64,000 bases of DNA from Tuctoria greenei (lineage: Eukaryota; Streptophyta; Magnoliopsida; Poales; Poaceae), in assembly GCA_036927565.1 (NCBI GenBank), contig JAYESD010000008.1, positions 168,850,922 through 168,914,921 of the forward strand, given 5' to 3'. The position numbers and the translations under genes are program-made. Shown here one piece after another: positions 33,551-45,249 of the stretch. Each line of letters begins with the position of its first letter. Position 1 is the stretch's first letter. The notes under the pieces are model-generated. The model worked only from the letters and a program-made list of their open reading frames with translations. It made no database searches and was not told where the DNA came from.

Positions 33551-34869
33551 CCTTGTTCCTTGTTACCACCCCGTATTCGTCTTGTTTGTTGCGGAAGACC
33601 CATTTGGTGCTGACGACGTTCGTGTTAGGTCTTTTGACGAGTTCCCACACCTCGTTCCGTTTGAAATTGTTCAGTTCTTCTTGCATTGCCACCTCCCAGT
33701 CCGGATCTTTCAATGCATCCTCAATCCTGCGTGGTTCCAAAAAGGACACAAACGAGTAATGCTCACAAAAGTTAGCTATGCGGGATCTAGTTGTTACTCC
33801 CTTTTGGATGTCACCGACGATGTTATCGATTGGGTGATCTCTTTGGACGCATTGGTGTACTCTTGGGTGTGGCACTTGCGGTCTTGTTTCTTCATGATCT
33901 TCATCTTCTCCCCCTAGATGGTTGCCCTTGTTGAGTTGTTGATCATCTTTGTTTTCTTGAGGTTGATCTTGTGCGGAAGCTCCCCCTTGATAATTGGCCT
34001 CCACTTGCAGTTCATCTTCCTCATGCACATGTAGAGGTGGCTCTTGTGGTCGAACATCGCCCAACGCCATTCTTCTCAATGCTTGACAAGGAGCTTCTTC
34101 TCTATCTAGCACACATGGATCAACTTGCTCCTTTTGGGAGCTGTTAGTTTCATCGAACACTACATCACGTGCTACTTCAACAAGTCTAGAGACTTTGTTG
34201 AAGACATGATAGGCGTAAGTGTTTGAGTCACAACCAAGCAAGAAACCTTCATCGGACTTTGAAGGGAACTTTGAAGTCCTAGGCTTCTTGTTCAAAATAT
34301 AGCACTTAGAACCTAAAACTCGAAAATAAGAAATATTTTGCTTGTTATCGGTGAGTAGCTCATAGGATGTCTTCTTGAGTAGTCGATGAAGATAGAGTCA
34401 ATTTATGGCGTGGCAAGCGGTGTTAATCGCTTCCGCCCAAAATCGATCAGAGGTCTTGTACTCATCGAGCATTGTTCTCACCATATCTATGAGGGTTCGG
34501 TTCTTCCTTTCGGCAACTCCGTTTTGTTGAGGAGAGTAAGGTGCTGAAAACTCATGCTTTATGCCTTCTTCGTCTAGGTACTCCTCAACTTGTGTGTTCT
34601 TGAACTCCGTGCCGTTGTCGCTTCGTATGTTCTTGACCTTCAATGAGAACTCATTTTGGGCATGCTTGAGAAACTTCTTAAGGGTTCCTTGAGTTTCTGT
34701 CTTATCATGCAAAAAGAAAACCCAAGTGAAGCGCGAAAAGTCATCAAAAATTACTAAACCATATTTGTTACCGCCGATGCTTCTGTAAGCAATTGGACCG
34801 AAGAGGTCCATGTGAAGTAGCTTGAGCGGTCTAGTTGTAGTCATGACGTTCTTCGCGGGATGAGGTACG
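33551..34869 (-). pseudogene. pol: Sire-B integrase core, C-terminal linker and RT N-terminus
   Basis: The integrase core is open from the gypsy junction to 34398, with LLHMDLFGP, FDDFSRFTW, SDNGTEF and SPQQNGVAERKNRT all visible. That covers the three catalytic acidic residues. A TGA at about 34398-34400 replaces Trp. The frame resumes as KPRTSKFPSKSDEGFLLG and runs through a variable acidic linker to EDALKDPDWEVAMQEEL and KWVFRNKQDEYG at the solo-LTR junction. Confidence 0.8.
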
Positions 34870-36097
34870 TGTTGACGATCCTTCAGTACCATATTTTGAC
34901 CGTCAATTCACCTCATAATGTGCATAAAAGAAACACAATACATAGTGGTAGGGCTATACACTAACCCAATTCCACAAGTGTTGGTATCTATTTGTATGCA
35001 AGTGAATTATTACCCAAAATACCAAAACATGCAGGGATGAATCCATGAAAATGGATTTCAATGAATCAGGCGATGACATGTGGCAACACATGGATCAAAT
35101 GGCCCACAAACAGAAGAATACGAGGAGATCCAACGGTGTTGCACCCATATACATCAAGGGGGCACGCCTGGAAGCTACCTGGAGAAAGCACTCCCTAAGG
35201 GGAGGCTTGACCAGGTCGGCCGAACCAGGGGTTCGGCCGACCCCTTCCTCGTGCTAAACTCGATCAAATGACACGTGTTGGCTCCTCCCAGCTCCCTGGA
35301 GTCAATGGTGACTGATTTGCGCGTTAATTATGGCGGGAATCGATCCTTCGCCACATATAAATAGACCCCCTCACCTCACTTCTTACACACACCAAAAGTT
35401 GGGAATAGTGCTACACTCCAAAGGTTTATAGTAGTCCTAGAGGCTACCAAAGAAGAAGGAGAGTGTGGTGAAGAGTCTAGGAGAAGGAGGCTTGGCCTTG
35501 TCAAGTCCCTCTTCTACACTTGTACCCCTACAAGGGTTTTACTCAATAACGTAAGCCTTTGTGAATTCAATACAAGTTTGATCTTTTATTCTTAGTAGTT
35601 TGCACAAGTAGTTACTTGTGGGTTCACTGCTTTAATTCATTAGAGGCTCTAGTTGTAGCTTTGTGTTCGAAACAACTAGGGTAGTGATTTAGAACATTAG
35701 CGTGGTGCTTAGGTTATAAATCATTAGTGGATATCTCGTGGACCCACGGATTGAAGAGGTAGGCAGTAGGTGGTGACAGCCCTATCGGTCCTTTGAAATC
35801 CTCCACGTTCCGCTATGCCATAGGCTGTTGGCGGGAGTTGTCCTAGTATTGCTAAGAGTAAGACCATGCCCGAAGCAAGCATCTACTGCAAACTACCTTG
35901 AATTAGGATCTACACTTTGAATTTCTCTCTGTTCCTTGCCTACCAAACAACTTTGTGTCCTTGGGTGAGCTAGTTCAAAAGATTAGCACACACGTTCTTT
36001 GGATTCGATACCCCTGGAAATACTCCTTAAGGGGAAGTTCTACAACGGTATTTCCGTGCGCTTGCGGATAACTCTGTGGTGTTAAGAAATACCAATA
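34870..36097 (+). repeat. 5' LTR of the gypsy element
   Basis: TGTTGACGATCC begins the LTR and AATACCAATA ends it. A TATA box TATAAATA is at 35356-35363, and the direct sequence GGTCGGCCGAACCAGGGG occurs near 35216. The partner LTR at 46723-47950 has the same length. Confidence 0.85.
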
Positions 36098-36105
36098 AGC
36101 ATTTC

Positions 36106-36123
36106 TGGTACCGTTGCCGGGGA
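36106..36123 (+). other. Primer-binding site of the gypsy element
   Basis: TGGTACCGTTGCCGGGGA starts 8 bp after the 5' LTR. It differs at two bases from TGGCGCCGTTGCCGGGGA, the tRNA-Asp-complementary site usual for Athila elements. Confidence 0.7.
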
Positions 36124-36220
36124 ATGGTTGCTGTTATCTTCAAACCAAGATCACCCTCGTATCATATCCCCTTATCTATCATCTTACCTTTCTTATTCTT
36201 ACCTCACCACCACCATATAA

Positions 36221-37921
36221 ATGGAGCAACCCACCATTCTTTCTTACTCTACTCCGAAGAGCAAGTTCTGTGAGCCACCGCCTTTGGAGGAACCTATTTG
36301 TTCAACCGGCTATGAACTTTGTCCTGGCTTTATAGCCATGGTTCGGGAACAATCCTACTCAGGAATGGATTGTGAAAACCCATACCACCACCTACGAGGG
36401 TTCGAACAACTGTGTTCATGCCTTCTAATCAAAGGTATGACACAGGAAACTATCAAATGGAAGTTGTTTCCTTTTTCTCTCAAGGAAAAAACCAAACAAT
36501 GGTACAACCACTACGTTGGGAAGACAAACGGTGATTGGAGTGAATTACAAGACAAATTTTGTCTTGCTTTCTTTCCCATTGCCCGAATTGTTTCCTTACG
36601 AAAAGAAGTACTATGCTTCCAGCAGATTGAGAAGGAATCCATAGGTGCAGCTTGGGACAAATTTTCTCTTTTGAAAAATTCTGGCCCAGATTTGTTAATC
36701 CCTGATCCAATGCTTTTGCAACATTTCTTCATGGGATTAAACAAAGAGTCTTCCCTATATCTTGACATTACGGCTGGAGGATCTTTCCTCCATAAGACTC
36801 CAGAAGAAGGCAAGGATCTTCTGGACAGAATTCTAAAAAATTCTTCTTTCATTATGGGTCTTAATGAGCCTCCCCAAGAGGAAGTCGGGTCAAGAACGGA
36901 GGATGCACTCTTGGACAAGGATGAACCCATTTCCTGTTTACCCCAAGCCTTGCTAGAGGAATCCTCTCCCGAACGTGGGACTACGAAGGTAGAAGAAATT
37001 CAACCCTCACAGTTTCCATTTTACTTCGAGGAAGAGATTTTTGAAGATTATGGAAATACCTCGAAGTATTGTTGCTATAGGAAACCTTCATTGCCACCAA
37101 CTCCACCTGAACCACCTGACGGGGTGTTCATCGGTCAGACGGTCAAGGAGTTGACCCCTATCCTAAGCAGAGAGTGGACAGCTGAAGTCGAGAATTCACC
37201 CGAAATTCTTCGGATGACCTCACCTTTGGCTACCATTTTATGTTCTATTAGAGGGACACCAATGAGAATCCTATACAACCCTACTATTGGAGCAAATCTC
37301 ATTTCCGATTCTTGTGCTCTCGCCATTCTTTGCGATGTGCCATTGGCACCAACACTCAAATCCTTTCGAGATTCATTCGGAACCGTTCTTGAGGGATGTG
37401 GGGTTCTCCAACAAGTGTCTGTTAGACACAAAGATGTTGAGGCTCTCCTAGATTTTCACGTACTCGAAATCCAAGATTTCGACATCATGATAGGGATTCC
37501 CATAGAGAAATTTCTCATAGAAGTTCCTTTGGAAGGAAGCCTCAATATCAATCTTGGAGGGAGAAATTTATCCATGCCTATTCTGCGTTCAAAGAACACA
37601 TCTGCAGAATCTCCCATCCAAGATGAGCCAATGGAGGAGGTTAGGACTCTTCAATTTTTAGAACCCCCTGAAATTGAAGGAGAAGAAGACTTCGTCCAAG
37701 AGGAGGATGAATTTCAGGAGGAAATAGAATTGCCAAAAGAAGAGCCCTCCCCAAAACCTCCTATCGAGCTCAAGATTCTACCTCCAGGCCTACGTTATGC
37801 CTTTCTAAATGGCGATTTGGAAGCCCCTGTCGTCATAAGTGACAGGCTTTCAGATGATGAAACACTCAAACTCATAGCCATGTTAGAAAGGCATAGAGCT
37901 ATTTTTGGATATTCACTTTAG
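36221..37921 (+). pseudogene. gag-pol: Gypsy Gag-protease region, open for 566 codons to a nonsense codon
   Basis: The ATG at 36221 opens a frame with a gag domain (YHHLRGFEQLCSCLL, FSLKEKTKQWYNHY, DKFCLAFFP and WDKFSLLKNSGPD). A linker and a retropepsin-like domain (about 37240-37530) follow. The protease active-site motif, expected as D-x-x-x-G-A here, reads YNPTIGANLIS, so the Asp appears replaced by Asn. The frame ends at TAG 37919-37921 but is in frame with RT downstream, so Gag and Pol were probably one polyprotein. No zinc knuckle was seen. Confidence 0.75.
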
Positions 37922-39478
37922 GATCTCAAGATAATTAGTCCAGCATTATGCACCCATCGTATTCCTATTGACCCTGAGAGTGTCCCCTCAAGGGAACCTT
38001 AAAGGCGATTGAATAATGTGATGCGGGAAGTTGTCAAGAAAGAAGTCTTGAAACTTCTGCATGCCAGGATTATTTACCCTGTTCCTCATAGTGAATGGGT
38101 AAGTCCAGCTCAAGTAGTGCCTAAGAAGGAAGGTATGACGGTCGTTCAAAACGAGAGGAATGAATTAATTCCTCAACGGACCGTCACGGGATGGAGGATG
38201 TGTATTGACTACCGAAAACTTAACAAGGCAACAAGAAAAGACCATTTTCCATTGCCCTTCATAGATGAGATGTTAGAGCCATTGGCAAAACACTCCTACT
38301 TCTGTTTCCTTGATGGGTATTCGGGATATCATCAAATTCCTATCCATCCCGATGATCAATGTAAGACCACGTTCACATGTCCTTACGGGACCTATGCCTA
38401 CCGGCGTATGTCCTTTGGACTGTGTAACGCTCCTGCCTCTTTCCAAAGATGCATGATGTCTATATTTTCAGACATGATCGAGGATATCATGGAAGTTTTT
38501 ATGGATGATTTCTCTGTCTATGGAAAAACTTTTGATCATTGTCTAGAAAATTTAGACAGGGTCTTACAAAGATACCACGAGAATGACTTTGTGATTAATT
38601 GGGAAAAGTGCCATTTCATGGTACGGGAAGGCATCGTTCTTCGACACTTGGTGTCCGAGAGAGGGATAGAGGTGGATAAAGCTAAAATTGAAGTTATTGA
38701 AAAACTTCCACCTCCTATCAGTGTTAAGGGAATCCGCAACTTTTTAGGTCATGCGGGGTTCTACCGACGATTTATAAAGGATTTCTCCAAAATCGCTAGA
38801 CCCCTCACCAACCTATTAGCTAAAGAAGCTCCCTTTGATTTCGATGATGAATGTCTTAAATCATTTGATATACTCAAAAAGGCACTCATCTCAGTTCCAA
38901 TTATCCAACCTCCTGATTGGACGCTACCATTCGAAATCATGTGTGATGCCAGTGACTTTGCTGTTGGTGCGGTCTTAGGCCAAACCAAAGATAAAAAGCA
39001 TCACGCAATAGCCTACGCTAGCAAAACTCTGACAGGAGCCCAACTCAATTATGCCACAACTGAGAAAGAGCTCCTAGCAGTAGTTTTTGCTATCGACAAG
39101 TTTAGATCCTATTTGGTTGGAGCAAAGGTCATAGTCTACACGGACCATGCTACTTTGAAATATCTGCTTATCAAAAAGGATGCTAAACCTAGGATAATTC
39201 AATGGATTCTTCTACTCCAAGAATTCGATCTGGAAATAAGAGATAAGAAAGGAGTAGAGAATTCAGTAGTAGATCATCTTTCACGTATGGAAGTCACACA
39301 AACCATGGACATACCTATCAATGACTTCCTACGAGATGATATGCTCCTCAAGGTGACAGACTCTCACCCTTGGTATGTGGATATCGTGAACTTTATGATC
39401 ACGGGATACGTACCACCAGGGGAGAACAAAAAGAAACTCATTTATGAGAGTCGTAAACACCTTTGGGATGACCCTTAA
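37922..39478 (+). pseudogene. pol: Gypsy reverse transcriptase-RNase H
   Basis: In frame with Gag but after TAG (37919) and TAA (38000-38002), the translation shows the RT palm motifs WRMCIDYRKLNKATRKDHFP, FCFLDGYSGYHQIPIHPDD, FGLCNAPASFQRCMM and the catalytic FMDDFS (about 38497-38514). RNase H follows (FEIMCDASDFAVGAVLGQ, TEKELLAVVFAIDKFR, YTDHATLKYLL). The RT-RNase H span itself is open to TAA at 39476-39478. Both upstream stops look like CAG-to-TAG and CAA-to-TAA changes. Confidence 0.85.
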
Positions 39479-40661
39479 CTCTATCGAGTATGTGTCGATG
39501 GCCTTCTTAGAAGGTGCGTCCCATCAATCGAAGGCACCAAAATTATAGAGAAATGCCATGCTGGCCCCTATGGTGGTCATTACGGTGTTTACCGTACTCA
39601 GGCAAAGATCTTGCAGAGTGAATTCTATTGGCCTTCAATGTATGAAGATACCAAAGAATTCATTCGCAGATGAAGATACCAAAGAATCTCTGCTCGTGAT
39701 GCGATGCCCCTAACATACAATCTCCAAGTGGAATTATTTGATGTATGGGGTATTGATTTCATGGGACCTTTTACTAGGTCTTATGATTGCGAGTATATTC
39801 TGGTTGCCATCGATTATGTGTCAAAATGGGTAGAAGCATTGCCATGCAAAAATGCTGATTCCAAGCAAGCAAGGTAAATGTTCCATGAGATCATTTTCCC
39901 ACGCTTTGGAAATCCCGTATGGTCATAAGTGAGGGAGGGTCACATTTCATAGATAAGACCTTCTGAAACTTTTTAAGGGAACTTGGAGTCCAGCATAACA
40001 TTGCTACCCATACCACCCACAGACAAGTGGTCAAGCAGAAACATCTAATAAGCAAATTAAGAATATTCTGCAAAAGACTGTCTTGGAAATGGGAACGTGA
40101 TGGAAGCAAAAGCTACCCGATGCATTGTGGGCATATCGTACTGCCTACAAGACACCTATTGGCATTTCTCCTTTCCAACTTGTCTATGGGAAGACTTGCC
40201 ATCTTCCCGTAGAATTGGAACATAGAGCGTATTGGGCCATCAAGTGGTGGAACATGAATCTTAACGAAGCTGGAAATCACTGATTGAAGCAAATCTCTGA
40301 GTTGGAGGAATGGAGAGATAAGTCATACCACAGTGCAAGAATTTATAAAGAGAGAACCAAAAGATGGCACGATAAGAGGATTATGCCGAAAGAGTTCAAA
40401 CCTGGAGATAAAATTTTACTCTTTAACTCTCGGGTTAAACTTTTTGGACATGGGAAGATTAGAAGTAAATGGGAAGGACCCTTCACTGTAGTAGAGACTT
40501 CATCCCATGGAGCAATCACACTCCAAGGTGATGACGGTCAACTATTCAAAGTGAATGGGCACCAACTCAAATTATTTCTCGATTCCCAAAAGGATACAAA
40601 AAAAGAATTTGACGTGGTAAATCTAATCGATTTCCATGCCATTTCTTTCAATGCTGTTTAA
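39479..40661 (+). pseudogene. pol: Gypsy integrase, broken
   Basis: An HHCC-type start (KCHAGPYGGHYGVYRTQAK ... FYWPSMYEDT, about 39550-39655) loses its Cys pair to a short deletion and stop near 39670. The core shows DVWGIDFMGPF and VAIDYVSKWVEALP (about 39740-39850), then several stops. The C-terminal part is open from about 40284 (RIYKERTKRWHDKRI, GDKILLFNSRVKLF, KSKWEGPF-like motif). It ends at 40659-40661. Confidence 0.7.
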
Positions 40662-41941
40662 ATTCTCCACGTCCAACTAATGGACCCATCCAATTCTTCA
40701 TCTATGAGGCCCATTTAATCGACCCGAGAAAATGTGACCCGAACGGAGCTATAAGGGGGTCGGTCGAACCCTAGGGTCGGCTGACTCTCCCTTCGCGCCA
40801 TTCGTGTTCTGTTTTCTCGTGTTGATCCTCCTCGATATCCTCCACAAAATCCTTGGTGAAACGCGTCGTTCCCCGCCTATTTAAAGGACGGAAACAGAGA
40901 GGAAAGTTATACACCTCATTGAATCATCATCTTCCTCCCGTCCTCGTCATGGCCGACAAGAAGATTGTGCCTCATGCCTCCTCCAGCTCAACCTTCAACC
41001 TGAGCAGGGACATTATGCCGGCCAACGACAAAACATCCCTCGCCCGACAGCATAGGATGCTTGCTACTTAGGATTTTTTAAAAAAAAAAAACATTTGTTT
41101 TCTAAAGCTAGGTTAAATAATTTAAGCATCCCCATATTTTGATTTCAATAAAGTGAACTTACCGGTTCATCTAACACAGGTAAAAGTTCCCCCTTTAGTT
41201 TATTTGGTTGAATAAAGAAATCAGGAAACAAGTGTGGGGGAAACATGTCTCCAATTCACGAAATCTCGACGTGAAAAATTAACGTTGTATATCAAAACAC
41301 GTCGCGACCGAATGGGCAAAAGGACCCAACAAAACAGAGGCATAGAAAAGCCACCAGGAGGTAGGCCGAACCTCCTCGTCGGCCGACCTGTCTTCTGCAT
41401 CGCACGACTCCGTTTCGCTCCAGAAAATCAGTTTGGACTTCCTATCCCCACTTTTATGCGCTACCCTGCTGTTTGAGTTGATTTCATATTTTTCATTGCA
41501 TATCTAAAATGAATCAACTCAACAAATTGAAATAAAATTTGATAGTCAACAATTTGCTTAAGCTGAAAATTTGAATACTTTATATTTCAATTCATTACCT
41601 TGTTTATGATTCCCATAATTCAATAGGAAAAACACATCATCTAGGTATTTGACTAGTGTGATATGGTAAATGAGTTCTTTAGAAATCATCCTTTTGCTTG
41701 AAATTGATTTTGACATTTGTAACTATTTGAAGTCTTGAACTTTGCCTTAATCTCTCATTGGAAATTTATATACCCACCAAGGCCATATGATATATTCATT
41801 GAAAACCACAAGCATATGCCACTTTGCTTTTCATTGAACTTTGTCAAACCCGTGACCCAATTGAGTGACATGCATGAACTTTCTGAATTGAAAACTCTTG
41901 TACACTCCATTCATGCAAAATTTCTCACATTGAGAGTTTGC
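40662..41941 (+). other. Gypsy 3' non-coding region up to CACTA-II
   Basis: No conserved protein is seen. A purine tract AAGTGTGGGGGAAACATG lies near 41230, resembling the terminal polypurine tract at 46709. GGTCGG/GGCCGAACC motifs related to the LTR recur near 40760 and 41370. An A-run lies near 41085. Confidence 0.5.
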
Positions 41942-42560
41942 CACTACTACAAAAAGCATTTTTACAGGCGCCTCAATTTTTCAAACACAGGCGGTCCTTA
42001 AAAATATGCGACTGTGATGACGAATGATATAATAACCGTCTGTGATGAAAGAACAACACAGGCGGATTTTAAAGAACAACCGTCTGGGTAAATACATGAT
42101 CTTCAGAATCGGTTCTTAATTAAGAACCGCCTGTAATGCAACGAACTTCACAGACGGATTTTAAGAAACAACCGTGTGGGTAAATACATGATCTTCATAG
42201 ACGGTTATTAATTATTAACCATCTGCAATGCAATGAACTTCACAGGCGGATTTTAAGAAACAACCGTATGGGTAAATACATGATCTTCACAGACGGTTAT
42301 TAATTATTAACCGTCTGCAATGCCATGAACTTCACAGACGGATTTTAAGAAACAACCGTCTGGGTAAATACATGATCTTCGTTGGCGGTTCTTGATTAAT
42401 AACCGTCTGTAATGCAATGAACTTCACAGATGGATTTTAAGGAACAACCGTCTGAGTAAATACATGATCTTCGTTGGCGGTTCTTAATTAATAACCGTCT
42501 GTAATGCAATGAACTTCATAGCCGGTTCTTGATTAACAACGGCCTGAGAAGATCATGTAT
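41942..42560. repeat. Left subterminal repeats of CACTA-II (about 92-bp period)
   Basis: Units containing CTTCACAGACGGATTTTAAG, ACCGTCTGGGTAAATACATG and GACGGTTATTAATTA recur at about 42146, 42237, 42329 and 42422, about 92 bp apart. Inverted GGCGG/CCGCC motifs within each unit can pair. Confidence 0.8.
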
Positions 42561-42867
42561 TTTCAGTGGCGGTCATTGTTTAATTATCATAAGCGGTTTT
42601 CATTGAAATTACAGGGATGTAGTTGCAATTATATATCACAGCCGCATGTAGTCGTGCAGGCAAAATTGTATCAGGAAAAAAACACAGATGAGCTAGCGGA
42701 TACTAGTACAGTAATGCATTATAGGAAATGCTCGATCACCAGTGAGGCTGGCTTAATTGTGATAATACACCATTAGAGGCTTTACAATTGTTCAAAGATA
42801 ATTTCTTTACACACTGAACAAAAATCATGCTACATTCATTGTAGATCGACGATGAAGCTCCCATCGA

Positions 42868-43707
42868 TCAATCTAAATTGTACCGTCCTGCTTGCTCCCG
42901 AACACGTCTCTTATATTCCGCTGGATCCTGAAAATATTGTCATTATTTAAATTAACAAATGTCGAAGGAGGAATGAATAACCTACATTGTTCACTAAGTC
43001 AAAGTGTCATCTAACCTTGATAAGTAGATTATAGCAATCATTTTCAACATCAGGCACATTTGGCTGATGCAGCAAACGCTGAACTTCAAGTAGTATAGTT
43101 TTGATTGTAAAAGCACTGCACCACCCCTACGAAATATAATTTAAGCAATATAAGAAACCAGTTCAAATAAATTCGACAAAAATTATAAGTAATAATTACA
43201 TGAACAAAATAGGTCTATCTTACAGTCTCTTGATCAAGAATCCCGATGCAGAGTGCTCCCGAACGATGGACATTTGGGTGGAAGAACCCAATTGGAAAGG
43301 AGCATCTTGGAGGCACCAAGGGATAGTCCTCAGAGAAGGAGATTGTCAGGGGGTAGTAACCATCTTCCTATTCAGTCTGCAAAAGAAATTTATTAATAGG
43401 AGGACGATAGTTAAACTCATATTGTGCTTGTTCTTCATGACTTACCCCTTCTTTACCGGGGACGATGCACTGCCACTTCAATAAATCTCCCGATTCAGGC
43501 TTCGCAGAGAAACCCTACGCGGAGAAATTGAAAATACCAAAAACAAACAACACGGAAAAACAAACTACAGTTAAGTTCATCAGTCCATTACAAATACATA
43601 TGTATATACAACCATGTGACCGGTGTGCCATATGTACATACATGGGGATGGTTCTTGCGCCACGCCAAGCGCTCCTCCTTCAATCGGCTACACGCCCGAG
43701 ACATCAT
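42868..43707 (-). pseudogene. SUMO-conjugating enzyme E2 (UBC9/SCE1-like), five exons, one nonsense codon
   Basis: Exons on the minus strand are 43642-43707, 43446-43514, 43224-43376, 43016-43126 and 42868-42927. All introns are phase 0 with GT-AG ends. The model spans 152 codons, close to the 158-160 of UBC9/SCE1. Landmarks are ERLAWRKNHPH, IVPGKEG, FSEDYPLVPPRC, GFFHPNV, the active-site Cys in SGALCIGIL, LLHQPN and DPAEYKRRVREQA. UBC9 transfers SUMO from the E1 enzyme to target lysines. A loop before the WQCIVPGK strand is shorter than in canonical UBC9, and a TAG replaces the Trp expected after GKEGT (43368-43370), so this copy is dead unless read through. It probably came from capture of a host SCE1 gene, introns included. 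Confidence 0.85.
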
Positions 43708-43913
43708 TATCTGAAGAAAGACCAAACTTCCAAACTTCCAAATCATTGAGTCAAAACGCATATGTACACAAATGCAAAAGGACACAATCCATATACCAAC
43801 ATTGTTCTAAGTTGATTTCAGAAGATACAAATATATACAATATATATCATCTCGCGTTGCTATATACATTTTTTCCAGCATTGACATCTTCTTGCATATA
43901 GGGTTTCAAATTC
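43708..43913. promoter_or_regulatory. Shared intergenic region of the divergent E2 and ULP1-like genes
   Basis: Only 206 bp separate the two start codons. The region is AT-rich with ATATATAC and TATATATC boxes near 43829-43850 and TATATAC near 43861, which could serve as TATA elements. A bidirectional promoter is inferred from layout only. Confidence 0.45.
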
Positions 43914-45059
43914 ATGGATAATGAAAAGTTGGCGCACAAGACAGGTATCCTTGACCCTACTAGGATTGCAAAGTCGCTATTCGACGTCCAGGCGAATCGA
44001 GAATCAAGCCAGTACAAACACATGAAAAAAAAAGATTTTGAAAGAGCAATTGCAAAACTTAAGAAGGATAGAAAGGCAGAAGTTGCAGCTTACATAGGAC
44101 ATGCGATGTTTAACTTTGTCAGAGACGGCCAGGACCTCGTAAAGGCTCCGTACCACTTCGAGTAAGTTCGACACATGGCATTGAAATAGCAATTATTGGT
44201 AATTGTTAACACGTGTGTTTGTATGTTTGCAGTAATCACTACATAATGATCTTCATCAAGCCAACGCAGGGAATGGCAATAGTCTTGGACTCGGCCGATT
44301 ACCCACCAGATCGTTACAAAGATTTCCTTTCCATTTTGAAAAAGTACGTTTATTCAATAATTTTAATTTACGCACATTTAGAATGTGTTGACAAGTTTTA
44401 TATGACATTTCTTGTATTACAGCGCTTGGCGGTTTTACGCGGAACAGCTTAGCGGTCAGAGACCTCCTAATACGAACATTGGACATTAAAACGTATTATG
44501 CTTGTCCGAAGCAGCCTGCTGGGAGTGTCTTATGCGGGTATTATGTATGCGAGCATCTTCGGACCGCCGCCGTATATAGAGTCAATCGTGAGGATGTAAG
44601 TTATCCTTAATGTCGATACCTTATTTTCTTACTTTTGTGTTTCATTTTCATTGTAACTAGCATAGTTTAATGCTTATATTCTCTGCTGTTCAATATTACC
44701 AGAAACATTATTTTCATATTTTGATTCCAACTTCAAAATTCAATTGCTCATAGTACAACTGCTCCAAAAATACCTACTAAATTCTTGTATACTCTCACTT
44801 TGATCTATACTTTGAGATTGTTCAAACCAACACATTCTAAACCTTGTTATGTGTTATATTGCAGCACAAGTAGAATCTGAACGAAGAATGGCCGGTTTGT
44901 AGAAGTATTCCTGATGGAGGAGCCGACAGGATTGCTTCTGAACTCTGTCAGTTCATTCGTCGCGAAATTTTGCACAAAACGGGGAAGTTCTTTGATAAGA
45001 GAGGTTCAGCAGCTGATGTGCCAGAACTTTCCGACTATACCAATCTAAACAGTTTTTAG
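43914..45059 (+). pseudogene. ULP1-like SUMO/ubiquitin-like cysteine protease, four exons, disrupted
   Basis: Inferred exons are 43914-44161, 44233-44343, 44423-44595 and 44865-45059, with GT-AG introns. The C48 peptidase triad can be placed: His in NHYIMIF, Asp in VLDSADYP, Gln in KQPAGS and Cys in VLCGYYVCEH. ULP1 enzymes mature SUMO or remove it from targets. CACTA and Mutator-like elements of plants are known to carry such domains. The summed exon length is one base over a multiple of three, placing a single-base shift near 44486 in exon 3. TAG at 44871-44873 opens exon 4. The CACTA-III copy lacks the TAG. Gene structure upstream of 43914 is unverified. Confidence 0.8.
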
Positions 45060-45249
45060 TGAAAACTTGTAAACTTTGAGATGAAATTGTATCTGTAACT
45101 TGTGTGTATGTATATTGTTTTAGTGAAATTGACTTCTGTGATGATAATATTGTTGTCTTTTGTTCTGTGATGATTGTTGTTTTTTGTTCTGTGATTATAT
45201 TGAATTGACCTGGAAATTAGAAATAACAGCAGTAGTACTGCATGACTGT

